Source of the DNA: an uncultured Clostridia bacterium | GTDB taxonomy: Bacteria; Bacillota; Clostridia; Christensenellales; Aristaeellaceae | DNA: 64,000 nt | Direction of reading: 5' to 3' | Assembly (NCBI GenBank): GCA_947166385.1 | Contig: CAMVEB010000007.1 | Span: 80,092-144,091, forward strand | Shown here: piece by piece, positions 26,042 to 38,013 of the stretch | Layout of the letters: each line of letters opens with the position of its first letter | How positions within the stretch are numbered: the stretch's first letter is position 1 | Made by a program: the position numbers and the translations under genes | The notes under the pieces: generated by a model | What the model saw: only the letters and a program-made list of their open reading frames with translations | What the model was told of the DNA's origin: nothing | Database searches by the model: none

Positions 26042-26445
26042 ACCTCTGACGACCGCCGGTGGCGGAAATCTCGTCAGAGGTGAAATCAACCGAAACAAGC
26101 GATCTCCGCAGTGCGGAGTCGCGCCGATTGAGGTTGCGGCTGAACCTCTGACGACCGCCGGTGGCGGAAATCTCGTCAGAGGTGAAATCAACCGAAACAA
26201 GCGATCTCCGCAGTGCGGAGTCGCGCCGATTGAGGTTGCGGCTGAACCTCTGACGACCGCCGGTGGCGGAAATCTCGTCAGAGGTGAAATCAACCGAAAC
26301 AAGCGATCTCCGCAGTGCGGAGTCGCGCCGATTGAGGTTGCGGCTGAACCTCTGACGACCGCCGGTGGCGGAAATCTCGTCAGAGGTGAAATCAACCGAA
26401 ACAAGCGATCTCCGCAGTGCGGAGTCGCGCCGATTGAGGTTGCGG
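26038..26445 (+). repeat. Four exact tandem copies of a 102-bp unit
   Basis: Four head-to-tail copies, 4 x 102 = 408 bases, with no difference I can see. The first copy overlaps the aspartokinase stop codon and the last ends 15 bases before the rfbD start. Each unit holds two palindromes: CCTCTGACGA...TCGTCAGAGG with CCGCC/GGCGG inside its loop, and CTCCGC-AGT-GCGGAG. Because 102 is a multiple of three, several frames stay open through the array on both strands and create long false ORFs. Confidence 0.95.
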
Positions 26446-26460
26446 ATAGGAGGAAAAATC

Positions 26461-27318
26461 ATGAAGGTACTGGTCACCGGATACGCCGGACAGCTGGGCT
26501 ATGAGGTGGTCCGCCTGCTGGAAAGCCGCGGCGTGGAATGCCGCGGGGTGGATGTGGCAGATTTCGATCTGACCGACGCCGCCTCCGTAACGAAGTACAT
26601 CGTGGAATACCAGCCGACCGTCGTGGTGCACTGTGCCGCCTATACCAATGTGGACAAGGCGGAATCCCAGCCCGAAATCTGCACCGCGGTCAACGGCACC
26701 GGCACCGTGAACATCGTCCGCGCCGCGCAGCGCGTCGGCGCCAAGCTCGTCTATATCTCCACCGACTATGTCTTTTCCGGCGCCGGCGATCAGCCCTTTG
26801 AGGTCGATGATCCCTACGGCCCGCGGAATGTTTACGGCATGAGCAAGGTCCAGGGAGAGAATGCCGTCCGCTCCCTGATGACCCGCTATTTCATTCTTCG
26901 CACCAGCTGGGTCTTCGGCAAGAATGGTAAGAATTTTGTCCGTACCATGCGCCGCCTCGGCCGGGAAAAGAAGGAGCTCCGCGTGGTCTGCGACCAGATC
27001 GGCTCCCCGACCTATGCCAAGGATCTGGCCCGGGTGATCTGCGATCTGATCCCCACCAGCAAGTACGGCATTTACCATGTGCGCAACGAAGGCTATCTCT
27101 CCTGGGCGGACTTTGCCGAAATGATCATGAAAAAATCCGGCCTTTCCTGCCGGATTATTCCCGTTCCCTCTTCCGAGTATCCCACGCCTGCCAGGCGCCC
27201 GCTGAATTCCCGGCTTTCCGCCGAATCCCTGGCCCAGGCCGGCATCGCGCCGATGCCCACCGTGGAAGACGCGCTCGAGCGCTATCTCGTGGAGCTGGCT
27301 GCCGAGGAAGAAGCCTGA
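26461..27318 (+). CDS. rfbD: dTDP-4-dehydrorhamnose reductase
   Basis: 285 residues. It is an extended short-chain dehydrogenase with N-terminal Rossmann motif VTGYAGQLGYEV, VVHCAAYTNVDKAE, the catalytic STDYVFSG and YGMSKVQGE (Tyr-x3-Lys), the RfbD-specific ILRTSWVFGKNGKNFV and a C-terminal PLNSRLS. It reduces dTDP-4-dehydro-L-rhamnose to dTDP-L-rhamnose for cell-surface polysaccharide. No rfbA, rfbB or rfbC is adjacent, so the pathway must be completed elsewhere. GGAGG lies seven bases before the ATG, immediately after the 102-bp repeat. Its 3' end overlaps the convergent rluD gene by 37 bases. Confidence 0.92.
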   Translation: MKVLVTGYAGQLGYEVVRLLESRGVECRGVDVADFDLTDAASVTKYIVEYQPTVVVHCAAYTNVDKAESQPEICTAVNGTGTVNIVRAAQRVGAKLVYISTDYVFSGAGDQPFEVDDPYGPRNVYGMSKVQGENAVRSLMTRYFILRTSWVFGKNGKNFVRTMRRLGREKKELRVVCDQIGSPTYAKDLARVICDLIPTSKYGIYHVRNEGYLSWADFAEMIMKKSGLSCRIIPVPSSEYPTPARRPLNSRLSAESLAQAGIAPMPTVEDALERYLVELAAEEEA

Positions 27319-28223
27319 GGAAAATCGATTCCGTTGCTTTTCAGACCTTTGAGAAAGTCCTCCGGGAGAGGCGCCTCAAAGGTCATTTTTTCGCCTGTCC
27401 CGGGATGCCGGAAGCTCAGGCTCCTGGCATGCAGCATCAGGCACGGAACGCGGGCGCCTTTCTCAAACCCGTACAGCGGATCGCCGCAGACGGGATGCTG
27501 AATGCTCCGCATATGCACGCGGATCTGGTGCGTCCGCCCCGTCAGGATATGTACATCCAGCAGGCTGCAGTTCCGTCCTTCCGCCAGCACCTTCCATTCC
27601 GTGACGGCCTCCCGGCCTTCCGGATCCACAGCCATCTTCTTGCGGTCCTTTTTGCTCCGGCCGATCGGCGCTTCGATCCGGCCTTCTTTTTCTTTCAGGA
27701 TGCCTTCCGCCAGCGCCAGGTAATGCTTTTCAATCTCCCGGTCCTTCAGCATCCGGCTCAGTTCCAGCTGCATTTCATCATTCTTGGCCACCATCATGAC
27801 CCCGCTGGTATCCTTGTCCAGCCGGTGCACAATGCCCGGGCGTTTCTCCCCGCCGATGCCGCTGAGCTCCTCCAGGTTCCCCAGCAGAGCGTTCACCAGC
27901 GTGCCGTCCGCGTGCCCCGCGGCCGGATGCACCACCATGCCCCGGGGCTTGACCACCACGGCCATCCCGCTGTCCTCCCAGAGGATCTGCAGCGGAATAT
28001 CCTCCGCCTGCGGTATCGGATCCCGGGGCTCGGGAACACGCAGCAGGACTTCCCGGCCGGCCGGAGGCTTCGCGCCCGCCTTGCGGCAGACCTCTCCCGC
28101 CACCAGGCAGCAGCCTTCCTCCATCAGCGCCGCCGCCCGGCTCCGGCTGATTCCGGCCGCCTCGCTCAGCAGCACATCCATCCGCCGCCCGTCCGTCAGG
28201 CACTCAACCGTCCTTGCTTCCAT
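27282..28223 (-). CDS. rluD: RluA/RluD-family 23S rRNA pseudouridine synthase
   Basis: 313 residues. An N-terminal S4 RNA-binding domain (MDVLLSEAAGISRSRAAALM) precedes the catalytic domain with the conserved HRLDKDTSGVMMVAKND, where the Asp is the nucleophile, and GRTHQIRVHM. It converts uridine to pseudouridine in rRNA; RluD is the best match, but the exact target cannot be told from sequence. The start is 20 bases inside the lspA 3' end, as is common for the lspA-rluD pair. GAGGAG lies about eight bases upstream. Confidence 0.92.
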   Translation of the reverse strand: MEARTVECLTDGRRMDVLLSEAAGISRSRAAALMEEGCCLVAGEVCRKAGAKPPAGREVLLRVPEPRDPIPQAEDIPLQILWEDSGMAVVVKPRGMVVHPAAGHADGTLVNALLGNLEELSGIGGEKRPGIVHRLDKDTSGVMMVAKNDEMQLELSRMLKDREIEKHYLALAEGILKEKEGRIEAPIGRSKKDRKKMAVDPEGREAVTEWKVLAEGRNCSLLDVHILTGRTHQIRVHMRSIQHPVCGDPLYGFEKGARVPCLMLHARSLSFRHPGTGEKMTFEAPLPEDFLKGLKSNGIDFPQASSSAASSTR

Positions 28224-28676
28224 CCGTCTTCTCCTCTTCCGCCCTGCCGAAAATCAGCCCTAGGATCACCACGGCGCACCCGACGCACAGGCAGGCATCC
28301 GCTATATTGAAAATCGCGAAACGAACAAACAGCACTTCAATCATATCCGGAACAAACCCGCGGATCAGCCGGTCCGCCAGGTTGCCGAGCGCCCCGCCCA
28401 GCATCAGCATCAGCCCGGTCATCTCCGCCGGCGGGATCTTCTTCCCCCGCAGCAGCAGGAACGCCGCGATGATGATGACCAGGCTCAGGACGCCCGGCAG
28501 CCAGGGCACATCGCTGAGCAGTGAGAAGGCGATGCCCCGGTTCTGCGCGTAGCGCAGTCCGACCACGCCCGGAATCAGCGTGCTTCCCTCCGGAGGGATC
28601 CGCTCCGCCAGAATCTTGGTCACCCGGTCGCCCAGGAACACCGCCCCCGCGATCATCCCGGGCCAGATTCTCTTTT

Positions 28677-28680
<4 letters not shown>
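28204..28680 (-). CDS. lspA: Lipoprotein signal peptidase II
   Basis: 158 residues with four transmembrane helices. The two catalytic Asp regions are GNLADRLIRGFVPDMIEV and FAIFNIADACLCVG; the N-terminal DRVTK motif is also present. It cuts the signal peptide from prolipoproteins at the outer face of the membrane. The start codon overlaps the mfd stop in ATGA. A hydrophilic tail (AEEEKTDGSKDG) extends beyond the last helix and overlaps the rluD start. Confidence 0.95.
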
Positions 28681-32345
<3,665 letters not shown>

Positions 32346-32375
32346 TGATCCGTTTCCTTTCCTCTGTCCCCGCGG

Positions 32376-32960
32376 TTATCCCTTCCGGGCTCCGCACAGC
32401 CGCATCGCGGCGTCCGTTCCTTTATCCGCCCATTCCATGGCGCATTCCGCCGCCGTTCGGAAGGCTTCCTCCATCCGGGGCTTTTCCTCCGCGCTGTAGT
32501 GCCCCAGCACCCAGTTTACCAGGTCTTCGCCCTGAGGCCGGTCCCCCGTGCCGACACGGATTCGGGGAAAAGCCTGTGTTTCCGTTTCCCCGACGATGCT
32601 GCGCATGCCGTTGTGCGTCCCCGGGCCCCCGCCGGCGCGCACCCGCACCCGGCCCGGCGGCAGGTCGATATCGTCATAGATGATCATCACCCGCTCCGGC
32701 GGCACCCTGTATCGGTCCATCAGGCGCTTCACCGCCTGCCCGCTGTTGTTCATGAAGGTCAGCGGCCGGCACAGCACGATCTTTTTCTTCCCGTCCGTCC
32801 ATTCCGCCTCCGCCCACGGCTGCAGCATTTTCTTCCGCAGCTTCACGCCGAGCTTCGCCTCCAGCAGATCCGTCACCTCAAACCCCGCGTTATGCCGCGT
32901 ATGGGCATACTTGTCCCCGGGGTTCCCCAGGCCGACAATCAGGTAAATATCCTTTTCCAT
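32376..32960 (-). CDS. pth: Peptidyl-tRNA hydrolase
   Basis: 194 residues from the ATG at 32960; the open frame to 33155 extends only through the leader. The N-terminal IVGLGNPGDKYAHTRHNAGF holds the catalytic His; PLTFMNNSGQAVK, YDDIDLPPGRVRVRAGGG and GHNG-type THNGMRS follow. It recycles tRNA from prematurely released peptidyl-tRNA. Pth next to mfd is a conserved Firmicutes arrangement. A ~160-base leader with hairpins separates it from its promoter. Confidence 0.96.
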   Translation of the reverse strand: MEKDIYLIVGLGNPGDKYAHTRHNAGFEVTDLLEAKLGVKLRKKMLQPWAEAEWTDGKKKIVLCRPLTFMNNSGQAVKRLMDRYRVPPERVMIIYDDIDLPPGRVRVRAGGGPGTHNGMRSIVGETETQAFPRIRVGTGDRPQGEDLVNWVLGHYSAEEKPRMEEAFRTAAECAMEWADKGTDAAMRLCGARKG

Positions 32961-32986
32961 CGATGCTTCCCTTCCGTTCCCAAAAA

Positions 32987-33020
32987 CGCCTTTCGGCGAA
33001 GGAGCGTTTCCTCTCCTTCG
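32987..33020 (-). promoter_or_regulatory. Leader hairpins before pth, possible attenuator
   Basis: On the minus strand, CGAAGGAG (loop) CTCCTTCG forms an eight-base stem whose last two bases are shared with a second stem CGCC-GAAA-GGCG that is followed by TTTTT, 27 bases before the pth start. The second is a short terminator-like hairpin; the overlap would make the two structures exclusive. No known riboswitch or T-box signature was found. Confidence 0.4.
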
Positions 33021-33126
33021 CTGCGATCTGTCCCTCTTCCGGAAAAGACGGCTTTCCGGTATGCCCGTCTTCCCGGGCCGAAAAGAAAAGCCTGCAATCT
33101 GCAGGGCCTTCTTCTCCGACGCCATC

Positions 33127-33155
33127 ATGATATCACAGGAATCCCATGCAGGCAA
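33127..33155 (-). promoter_or_regulatory. Promoter for the pth-mfd-lspA-rluD operon
   Basis: Minus strand: -35 TTGCCT (33150-33155), a 17-base spacer, -10 TATCAT (33127-33132). Confidence 0.5.
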
Positions 33156-33215
33156 GCGGACAAAAGCGAACTCGGGAAAAAAATCGATTTCGGAGATCTT
33201 TTTTCCCCTTTTTCA

Positions 33216-33224
33216 TGGTATACT
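33216..33224 (+). promoter_or_regulatory. Extended -10 element for the debranching enzyme gene
   Basis: TGG-TATACT is an extended -10 (TGnTATAAT-like) with no good -35. It implies transcription from about 33231 and rules out starts upstream of that. Confidence 0.5.
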
Positions 33225-33280
33225 TGAAGCAAATCCGATCCGGAACCACGACAGATTCGCAGAGAGAGGTGCCTCCCCTC

Positions 33281-35350
33281 GTGAAAAGAATTGACACATA
33301 CCCAACCCATCAGCTTGGCGACCTGCGCTACCGCGCTGGCCATGTGTTTCCCTTCGGCGCGACCCTGAAGGACGAAGCCGTCAATTTCAGCATTTATTCG
33401 CAGAAAGCCACCGGCTGCACGCTGGTGCTTTTCCGCCATGGCGAACCCGAACCTTTCGCGGAAATTCCCTTCCCGGAATCGTTCCGGATCGGGAATGTCT
33501 ATTCCATGCTTGTCTACGGGCTGAATATCGAAACCGTGGAATACGGCTACCGCTTTTCCGGGCCCTGGCAGCCGGATCAGGGACTGCGTTTTGATGATTC
33601 CGGAATCGTGCTGGATCCCTACGCGAAATCCATCACCGGCCGAACGGTCTGGGGCAGAAGAAGCACCCCGGAGAATACCTTTCTGCACCGGGGGCAGATC
33701 ATTCCCGAGGATTATGACTGGCAGGATGACACGTTCCCGGAAATTCCCATCCAGGACCTGGTCATCTATGAAATGCATGTCCGCTCCTTTACGCAGGATC
33801 CGTCCAGCGACGTCCGCCACCCCGGAACCTTTGCCGGGATTACGGAGAAAATCCCCTACCTGAAAAAGCTGGGCGTCAACTGTGTGGAGCTGATGCCAAT
33901 CTTTGAGTTTGACGAGTTTGAAAACGAGCGGGGCCTGGACGGGCGCAGGTTGCTGAATCTCTGGGGCTACTCCACGGTAGGCTTCTTCGCGCCGAAGGCC
34001 GGGTATGCCGTTTCCTCCCCCTTCGGGATGGAGGTGGATGAGCTGAAGAACACCATTCGCCTGCTCCATCGCAATGGCATTGAAGTCATGCTCGACGTCG
34101 TCTTCAACCATACCGCGGAAGGCAATGAGCGGGGCCCGACCATTTCCTACCGGGGCATCGACAACAAGACTTACTACCTGCTGACGCCGGATGGCATGTA
34201 CCTGAATTATTCCGGCTGCGGAAACACAATGAACTGCAACCACGCCGTCGTCCGGAACATGATCCTCGACTGCCTGCGCTACTGGGTCTCCTCCTATCAT
34301 ATCGACGGCTTCCGGTTCGACCTGGCCTCCATCCTGACCCGGGATGAATCCGGGGTGCCGATGCCGGCTCCTCCGCTGCTGGAATCCCTCGCCCGGGATC
34401 CGGTCCTGGGCCGGACCAAGCTCATCGCGGAAGCATGGGATGCCGGCGGCCTGTACCAGGTCGGCCAGTTCCCCTCCTGGCACCGCTGGGCGGAATGGAA
34501 CGGGCGCTACCGGGACTGCCTCCGCCGGTTTATCAAGGGAGATGCCGCCATGGCGCCGGAACTGCTGCAGCGCGTCAGCGGGTCCCCCGATCTCTACGGC
34601 AACCGTGGCACCGCCGCCAGCATCAATTTCGTCACCTGCCATGACGGGTTCACCCTGTATGACCTGGTTTCGTATAATGAGAAGCACAACGAAGCCAACG
34701 GCGAAGACAACCGGGACGGCTGTTCGGATAATTTCAGCTGGAACTGCGGCGCGGAAGGAAACACTTCGGATCCGGAGATCCTTTCCTTGCGTTTCCGCCA
34801 GATGAAAAACATGTTGACGGTCCTGCTGCTCAGCCGGGGCGTCCCGATGCTCCTCTCCGGGGATGAGTTTGCCAATACCCAGTCCGGCAACAACAATGCC
34901 TATTGTCAGGATAACGAGATCTCCTGGCTGGACTGGACCGGCCTGAAAAAGAACAGCGACCTGTACGATTATCTCAGGACTCTGATCGCCTTCCGCAAGG
35001 CGCACCCCGTGCTCCGCAGCCACACCCATGATTTCGGCCATAACCAGACCGGCTATCCGGAGCTCTCCTTCCACGGCCTGAACCCCTGGGAGCACGACTG
35101 GAATTCCCACACCCTGACCATCGCCTGCCTGTACGCGGAAGATCACGTCAAATACGGCACAAAGCAGGACGCCTTCATCTATCTGGCGGTCAACGCCCAC
35201 TGGGAAGACCATGATTTCCGCCTCCCGATCGTTCCCGCGGGCTTCCGCTGGAAAACGGAAGCCGCCTCCTCCCCCTATGCCGGATTCAGAGAGACGGAAG
35301 GTCTCCTCCATGTCCCCGCCCGCTCGGTCATGCTGCTCACGGCGACATAA
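33281..35350 (+). CDS. glgX: Glycogen debranching enzyme, GlgX/isoamylase type (GH13)
   Basis: 689 residues from the GTG at 33281, about ten bases after GAGAGAGGT; the frame to 33146 crosses the promoter. An N-terminal CBM48 domain (GHVFPFGATLKDEAVNFSIY) is followed by the GH13 barrel with region I DVVFNHTAEGN, region II GFRFDLASIL (Asp nucleophile), region III LIAEAWDAGG (Glu acid/base) and region IV FVTCHDGFTL, then NEANGEDNRDG. It hydrolyses alpha-1,6 branches of glycogen or limit dextrins in the cytosol. No other glycogen genes lie alongside. The stop TAA sits in the loop of a GCGACA-TAA-TGTCGC hairpin. Confidence 0.92.
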   Translation: MKRIDTYPTHQLGDLRYRAGHVFPFGATLKDEAVNFSIYSQKATGCTLVLFRHGEPEPFAEIPFPESFRIGNVYSMLVYGLNIETVEYGYRFSGPWQPDQGLRFDDSGIVLDPYAKSITGRTVWGRRSTPENTFLHRGQIIPEDYDWQDDTFPEIPIQDLVIYEMHVRSFTQDPSSDVRHPGTFAGITEKIPYLKKLGVNCVELMPIFEFDEFENERGLDGRRLLNLWGYSTVGFFAPKAGYAVSSPFGMEVDELKNTIRLLHRNGIEVMLDVVFNHTAEGNERGPTISYRGIDNKTYYLLTPDGMYLNYSGCGNTMNCNHAVVRNMILDCLRYWVSSYHIDGFRFDLASILTRDESGVPMPAPPLLESLARDPVLGRTKLIAEAWDAGGLYQVGQFPSWHRWAEWNGRYRDCLRRFIKGDAAMAPELLQRVSGSPDLYGNRGTAASINFVTCHDGFTLYDLVSYNEKHNEANGEDNRDGCSDNFSWNCGAEGNTSDPEILSLRFRQMKNMLTVLLLSRGVPMLLSGDEFANTQSGNNNAYCQDNEISWLDWTGLKKNSDLYDYLRTLIAFRKAHPVLRSHTHDFGHNQTGYPELSFHGLNPWEHDWNSHTLTIACLYAEDHVKYGTKQDAFIYLAVNAHWEDHDFRLPIVPAGFRWKTEAASSPYAGFRETEGLLHVPARSVMLLTAT

Positions 35351-35356
35351 TGTCGC
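35342..35356 (+). other. Hairpin around the glgX stop codon
   Basis: GCGACA-TAA-TGTCGC places the TAA stop in the loop of a six-base stem. No T-run follows. Confidence 0.4.
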
Positions 35357-35385
35357 TTCTCTGATACCTGGTTCCCGCTCTGCCC

Positions 35386-35585
35386 GACTTACGAGTGCAA
35401 AGATTTACGAGTGCAATTTTGGCTTTTCCTGATCCTTGTCTGATTTTTGAGTGCGAAGAATTTTGAGTGCGAATTTGGTTTTCCCTCCTTGCCCGATTTA
35501 CGAGTGCGAAGATTTACGAGTGCGAATTTGGTTTTCCCCGATCCTTGCCGGCTTTTTGAGTTCAAAGAATTTTGAGTTCAAATCG
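35386..35585 (+). repeat. Iteron-like degenerate tandem repeats
   Basis: Four blocks of 56, 53, 56 and 35 bases start at 35386, 35442, 35495 and 35551. Each begins with a doubled ~14-mer of the type TTACGAGTGCGAA (blocks 1 and 3) or TTTGAGTGCGAA / TTTGAGTTCAAA (blocks 2 and 4), and blocks 1-3 then carry a TTTGGTTTTCC-rich spacer. There are eight core copies in all. The gap from glgX to the next gene (about 380 bases) contains only this array and the terminator element that follows. Confidence 0.8.
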
Positions 35586-35590
35586 AATGA

Positions 35591-35671
35591 TTTCTCCCCT
35601 CCATGACAAAACCCCGGAATTTCTTCCGGGGGTCCCATCTATTTTTGCCAAGTGTATCATACCATAAGTCA
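35591..35671 (-). repeat. Terminator-bearing repeat element, copy 1
   Basis: It contains the hairpin CCCCGGAA (35612-35619), loop TTTC, TTCCGGGG (35624-35631) followed on the plus strand by a T-rich stretch (ATTTTTG), so it can end transcripts from the left. About 80 bases match copy 2 at 36558-36634 in order: a CTCC-ATG-C-AAA start, the hairpin, CCCATCTAT..TTGCC, then ATCAT-rich DNA ending AAGTCA. Confidence 0.65.
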
Positions 35672-35732
35672 AGGGGGCTTGTCTCGGTTCATTTCGGCTC
35701 ATTTCGGCTCATTCGAAAAGATATCTCATTAA

Positions 35733-36020
35733 TTATGGCTTGTTTTTTTCAAAGAACAAATGAACATTCTTCCTGAAGTCCGCATCGATCTGCTTGATGA
35801 ATTCATGCTCGGCGTCATTGATAAACTTGGCGTCTTCCTCGGGAACATGATACTTTTCAACGTGTTCCTTTCTCAATGCCTGAAAACGTTCATCGATTGC
35901 TTTGAAGGCTTTTGCAAATTCCTCCTTTGCGATCCGATCAAACTCAGTCATGATCGGGCGGAACAATGGTTTATACTCGGGATGGGCTGCTTCAAATGCT
36001 TTCAGTTCTTCCAATTTCAT
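35733..36020 (-). CDS. Small helical protein of unknown function
   Basis: 95 residues, charged and almost entirely alpha-helical by appearance (EEFAKAFKAIDERFQALRKE, then HVPEEDAKFINDAEHEFIKQ). No signal peptide, membrane segment or Cys. I do not recognise the family. The start is well supported by AAGGAGG eight to nine bases upstream, and a good promoter lies at 36070-36098. It stands alone between two copies of the same terminator-bearing element, so it may be a mobile or recently inserted cargo gene. Confidence 0.7.
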   Translation of the reverse strand: MKLEELKAFEAAHPEYKPLFRPIMTEFDRIAKEEFAKAFKAIDERFQALRKEHVEKYHVPEEDAKFINDAEHEFIKQIDADFRKNVHLFFEKNKP

Positions 36021-36069
36021 GATATGAACCTCCTTTATTGTTTTATGTTTTTCCGGGAAGTATGATGAA

Positions 36070-36098
36070 ATTATATTCGAAAAGCAGAATAATTACAA
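36070..36098 (-). promoter_or_regulatory. Promoter for the small helical protein
   Basis: Minus strand: -35 TTGTAA (36093-36098), a 17-base spacer, perfect -10 TATAAT (36070-36075). Confidence 0.7.
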
Positions 36099-36366
36099 GA
36101 ACGATTTCTCTTTTTCAGTCCCCGCCAGCTGCCCGATGTATTCCAGATGTCTTTCCATCTGGCCCTCCACTTTCTGAAACGCCGCTCCTCATCTCGGATC
36201 CATGTTCCCATGATCCTGTCATACGCGCGTATAAGTGTATACGCATGTTTTTATGTGTATTTGGTGCTTATTCTTATATATTTCATGCCAAACGGTTTTT
36301 TTGGGAACACAGGATCAATCTGTCCGGAAGCCTTACAGCATAAGGACTTTTCGCTGATCCTGAGTT

Positions 36367-36476
36367 TGTTCCCAGCGTGTTCCTGACGTGTTTCAGGATC
36401 GTCCGTTGTGTTCCTGAAACGCCGTTTTTGTTCCCAGCGATGCGTCAGGAACAGAGTCAGGAACAGAGTCAGGAAC
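36367..36476. repeat. Cluster of direct and inverted TGTTCC/GGAACA repeats
   Basis: GTCAGGAACAGA is repeated three times in tandem (about 36443-36476, the last shortened). Before it lie inverted matches of the type TGTTCCTGA (36378 and 36409 regions) and two copies of TTGTTCCCAGCG (36367 and 36428). The rest of the 776-base gap 36021-36796 holds one promoter, this cluster and element copy 2; I see no gene. Confidence 0.7.
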
Positions 36477-36557
36477 ATTTTCGGGCCATTCGAAAACGTA
36501 CCGCATGCCTGCCACCGCCATCTTTTTTCTAAAATGTCACTTCCCGTCTCGGATCAA

Positions 36558-36634
36558 TTTTCCCCCTCCATGCAAAAACCCCGGAATCTTCCGGGGCCCC
36601 ATCTATCTTGCCGATCATATCATATCACAAAGTC
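36558..36634 (+). repeat. Terminator-bearing repeat element, copy 2
   Basis: Hairpin CCCCGGAA (36579-36586), TC, TTCCGGGG (36589-36596), with flanks matching copy 1 at 35591-35671 on both sides. It lies on the other side of the small helical gene, in the same orientation as copy 1. Confidence 0.65.
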
Positions 36635-36796
36635 ACCAGGGAAGAAAGGTGAAAAACCGCGAAAAATCGCGAAACTTCAGGAAATCCTGTGAAAACTTCA
36701 CAGCGAGCGCTTTCGCAGACCCCTCAACATGTATAACTGACACGGCCTTCATTCTGCTGTCACCGGCTGATTTGGAGTATCCATGTTAGTGTCCTG

Positions 36797-37960
36797 TTAT
36801 TCCAGCTCCAGCGACAGCAGTTCAGGATGAATGTATTCTTCAACTTCATTTACACCACCAACAGTGTACCGCCAAAGCACATCAATTTTACTACCGTCAA
36901 TTCCGATAATTTCAAAGCTGTATTCCTTCTCACCATATTCTGCCATAAGCGCTACAGAATCGCCCATATATTCCTCTTCAGAAAGATGAAAGGTGTCTAT
37001 CATGATAGACAGATCTTCAGCGTCTTTTTCTGATTCCTCCCCGAGTCGAATGACAATCCCTTCTTTCTCTTCCTTGTCAAGCCAGCCAAATGTCGGAGAT
37101 TTGAATTTGACTTTTCCGATAATTCTGGCCCGATAAAACTGTCTGAGCAAAAAAGAAGGTTCATCGAAATTCAAAATATCAGAAGCCACACCTATGATCG
37201 GATACTGTTCAGTCCATGCGTCCAGATTAAATCGAAGCAACGTACACCATGATCCGCGTCTGGAGACCACCGGAAGGAGCGGAATTCCTGACGGCGTTAT
37301 TGAATACTCGTAAGTCTCATAACCTTTTCGTTGAATACTTTGAGCAGAAATCAGAACATAGCCAAGTCTGGCAAGCTGTTTTGATGTGGCACATTTTAAT
37401 GATTCATACAGTTCCTTTGCACAAGCATCTTCTTCATCTACTGCTTTCACGAAACGAGCCAACTGTTCCTCATAGTCTTTGTCTGTCATCACTTTCCCAT
37501 CTGGACGGTAAAACCCGAGGTACTTAACAGCGTACTCATTACCCTTTGCGGCGGCCTTTTCCAAATAGGCAATACCTTTCTCATAATCTCTCTGGCAAAA
37601 GAGTCCCTGGCACAAAATATTCCCAACGACCGTGCAGGCAGTATCATCCTCCAAATCAGCTGCTATGATCAGCCATTCGATTCCGCGCCTATAGTCCGGT
37701 TGCTTTTTACGCGCAAAGCTCCACGGGAACAGTTGCCCTCCCTGATGAACTGCTTCTGATAGATTGGACATATCCACAGGATGGAATTCACCGGACAGAT
37801 ACATCCTGGCTATCAGAATCATAGAATCTGCATCCTTTCGTTTTGCAGCTCTCCGATAGTACCGATATGCCTCTTCCAGTTGACCTGCCTTTTCCAGAAT
37901 CTGACCTTTCTTCCGAAGATTGGTATTCTTTTTTTGGATCAATTGTTCAAACAGGTTCAA
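36797..37960 (-). CDS. Sel1-like/TPR repeat protein
   Basis: 387 residues. Residues ~15-165 are Sel1/TPR-type helical repeats (EKAGQLEEAYRYYRRAAKRK, IARMYLSGEF, GIEWLIIAADLEDDTACTVV, GIAYLEKAAAKGNEYAVKYL). The C-terminal ~220 residues are mixed alpha/beta with no recognised domain and contain an Arg/Gly-Ser-Trp segment. No signal peptide. Such repeats usually scaffold protein contacts. It is the first gene of the AT-rich accessory region; its partners are unknown. Confidence 0.75.
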   Translation of the reverse strand: MNLFEQLIQKKNTNLRKKGQILEKAGQLEEAYRYYRRAAKRKDADSMILIARMYLSGEFHPVDMSNLSEAVHQGGQLFPWSFARKKQPDYRRGIEWLIIAADLEDDTACTVVGNILCQGLFCQRDYEKGIAYLEKAAAKGNEYAVKYLGFYRPDGKVMTDKDYEEQLARFVKAVDEEDACAKELYESLKCATSKQLARLGYVLISAQSIQRKGYETYEYSITPSGIPLLPVVSRRGSWCTLLRFNLDAWTEQYPIIGVASDILNFDEPSFLLRQFYRARIIGKVKFKSPTFGWLDKEEKEGIVIRLGEESEKDAEDLSIMIDTFHLSEEEYMGDSVALMAEYGEKEYSFEIIGIDGSKIDVLWRYTVGGVNEVEEYIHPELLSLELE

Positions 37961-38013
37961 GATATATTCCCCTTGTTCTCATTGATGTATGTGTAAAACA
38001 AGCCGTTAAAAAT

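Noticed and set aside
23885..26404. 839-residue minus-strand frame
   Set aside because: It runs antisense to comF and aspartokinase and stays open through the 102-bp repeats only because 102 is a multiple of three; no ribosome site or domain.
26038..26445. CRISPR array
   Set aside because: The units are contiguous and identical, without variable spacers, and no cas genes are near.
32961..33126. T-box or known riboswitch before pth
   Set aside because: I found no T-box signature and no known aptamer; only simple hairpins are supported.
33125..35311. 728-residue minus-strand frame
   Set aside because: Shadow of glgX, which has full GH13 motifs; high GC content leaves the opposite strand open.
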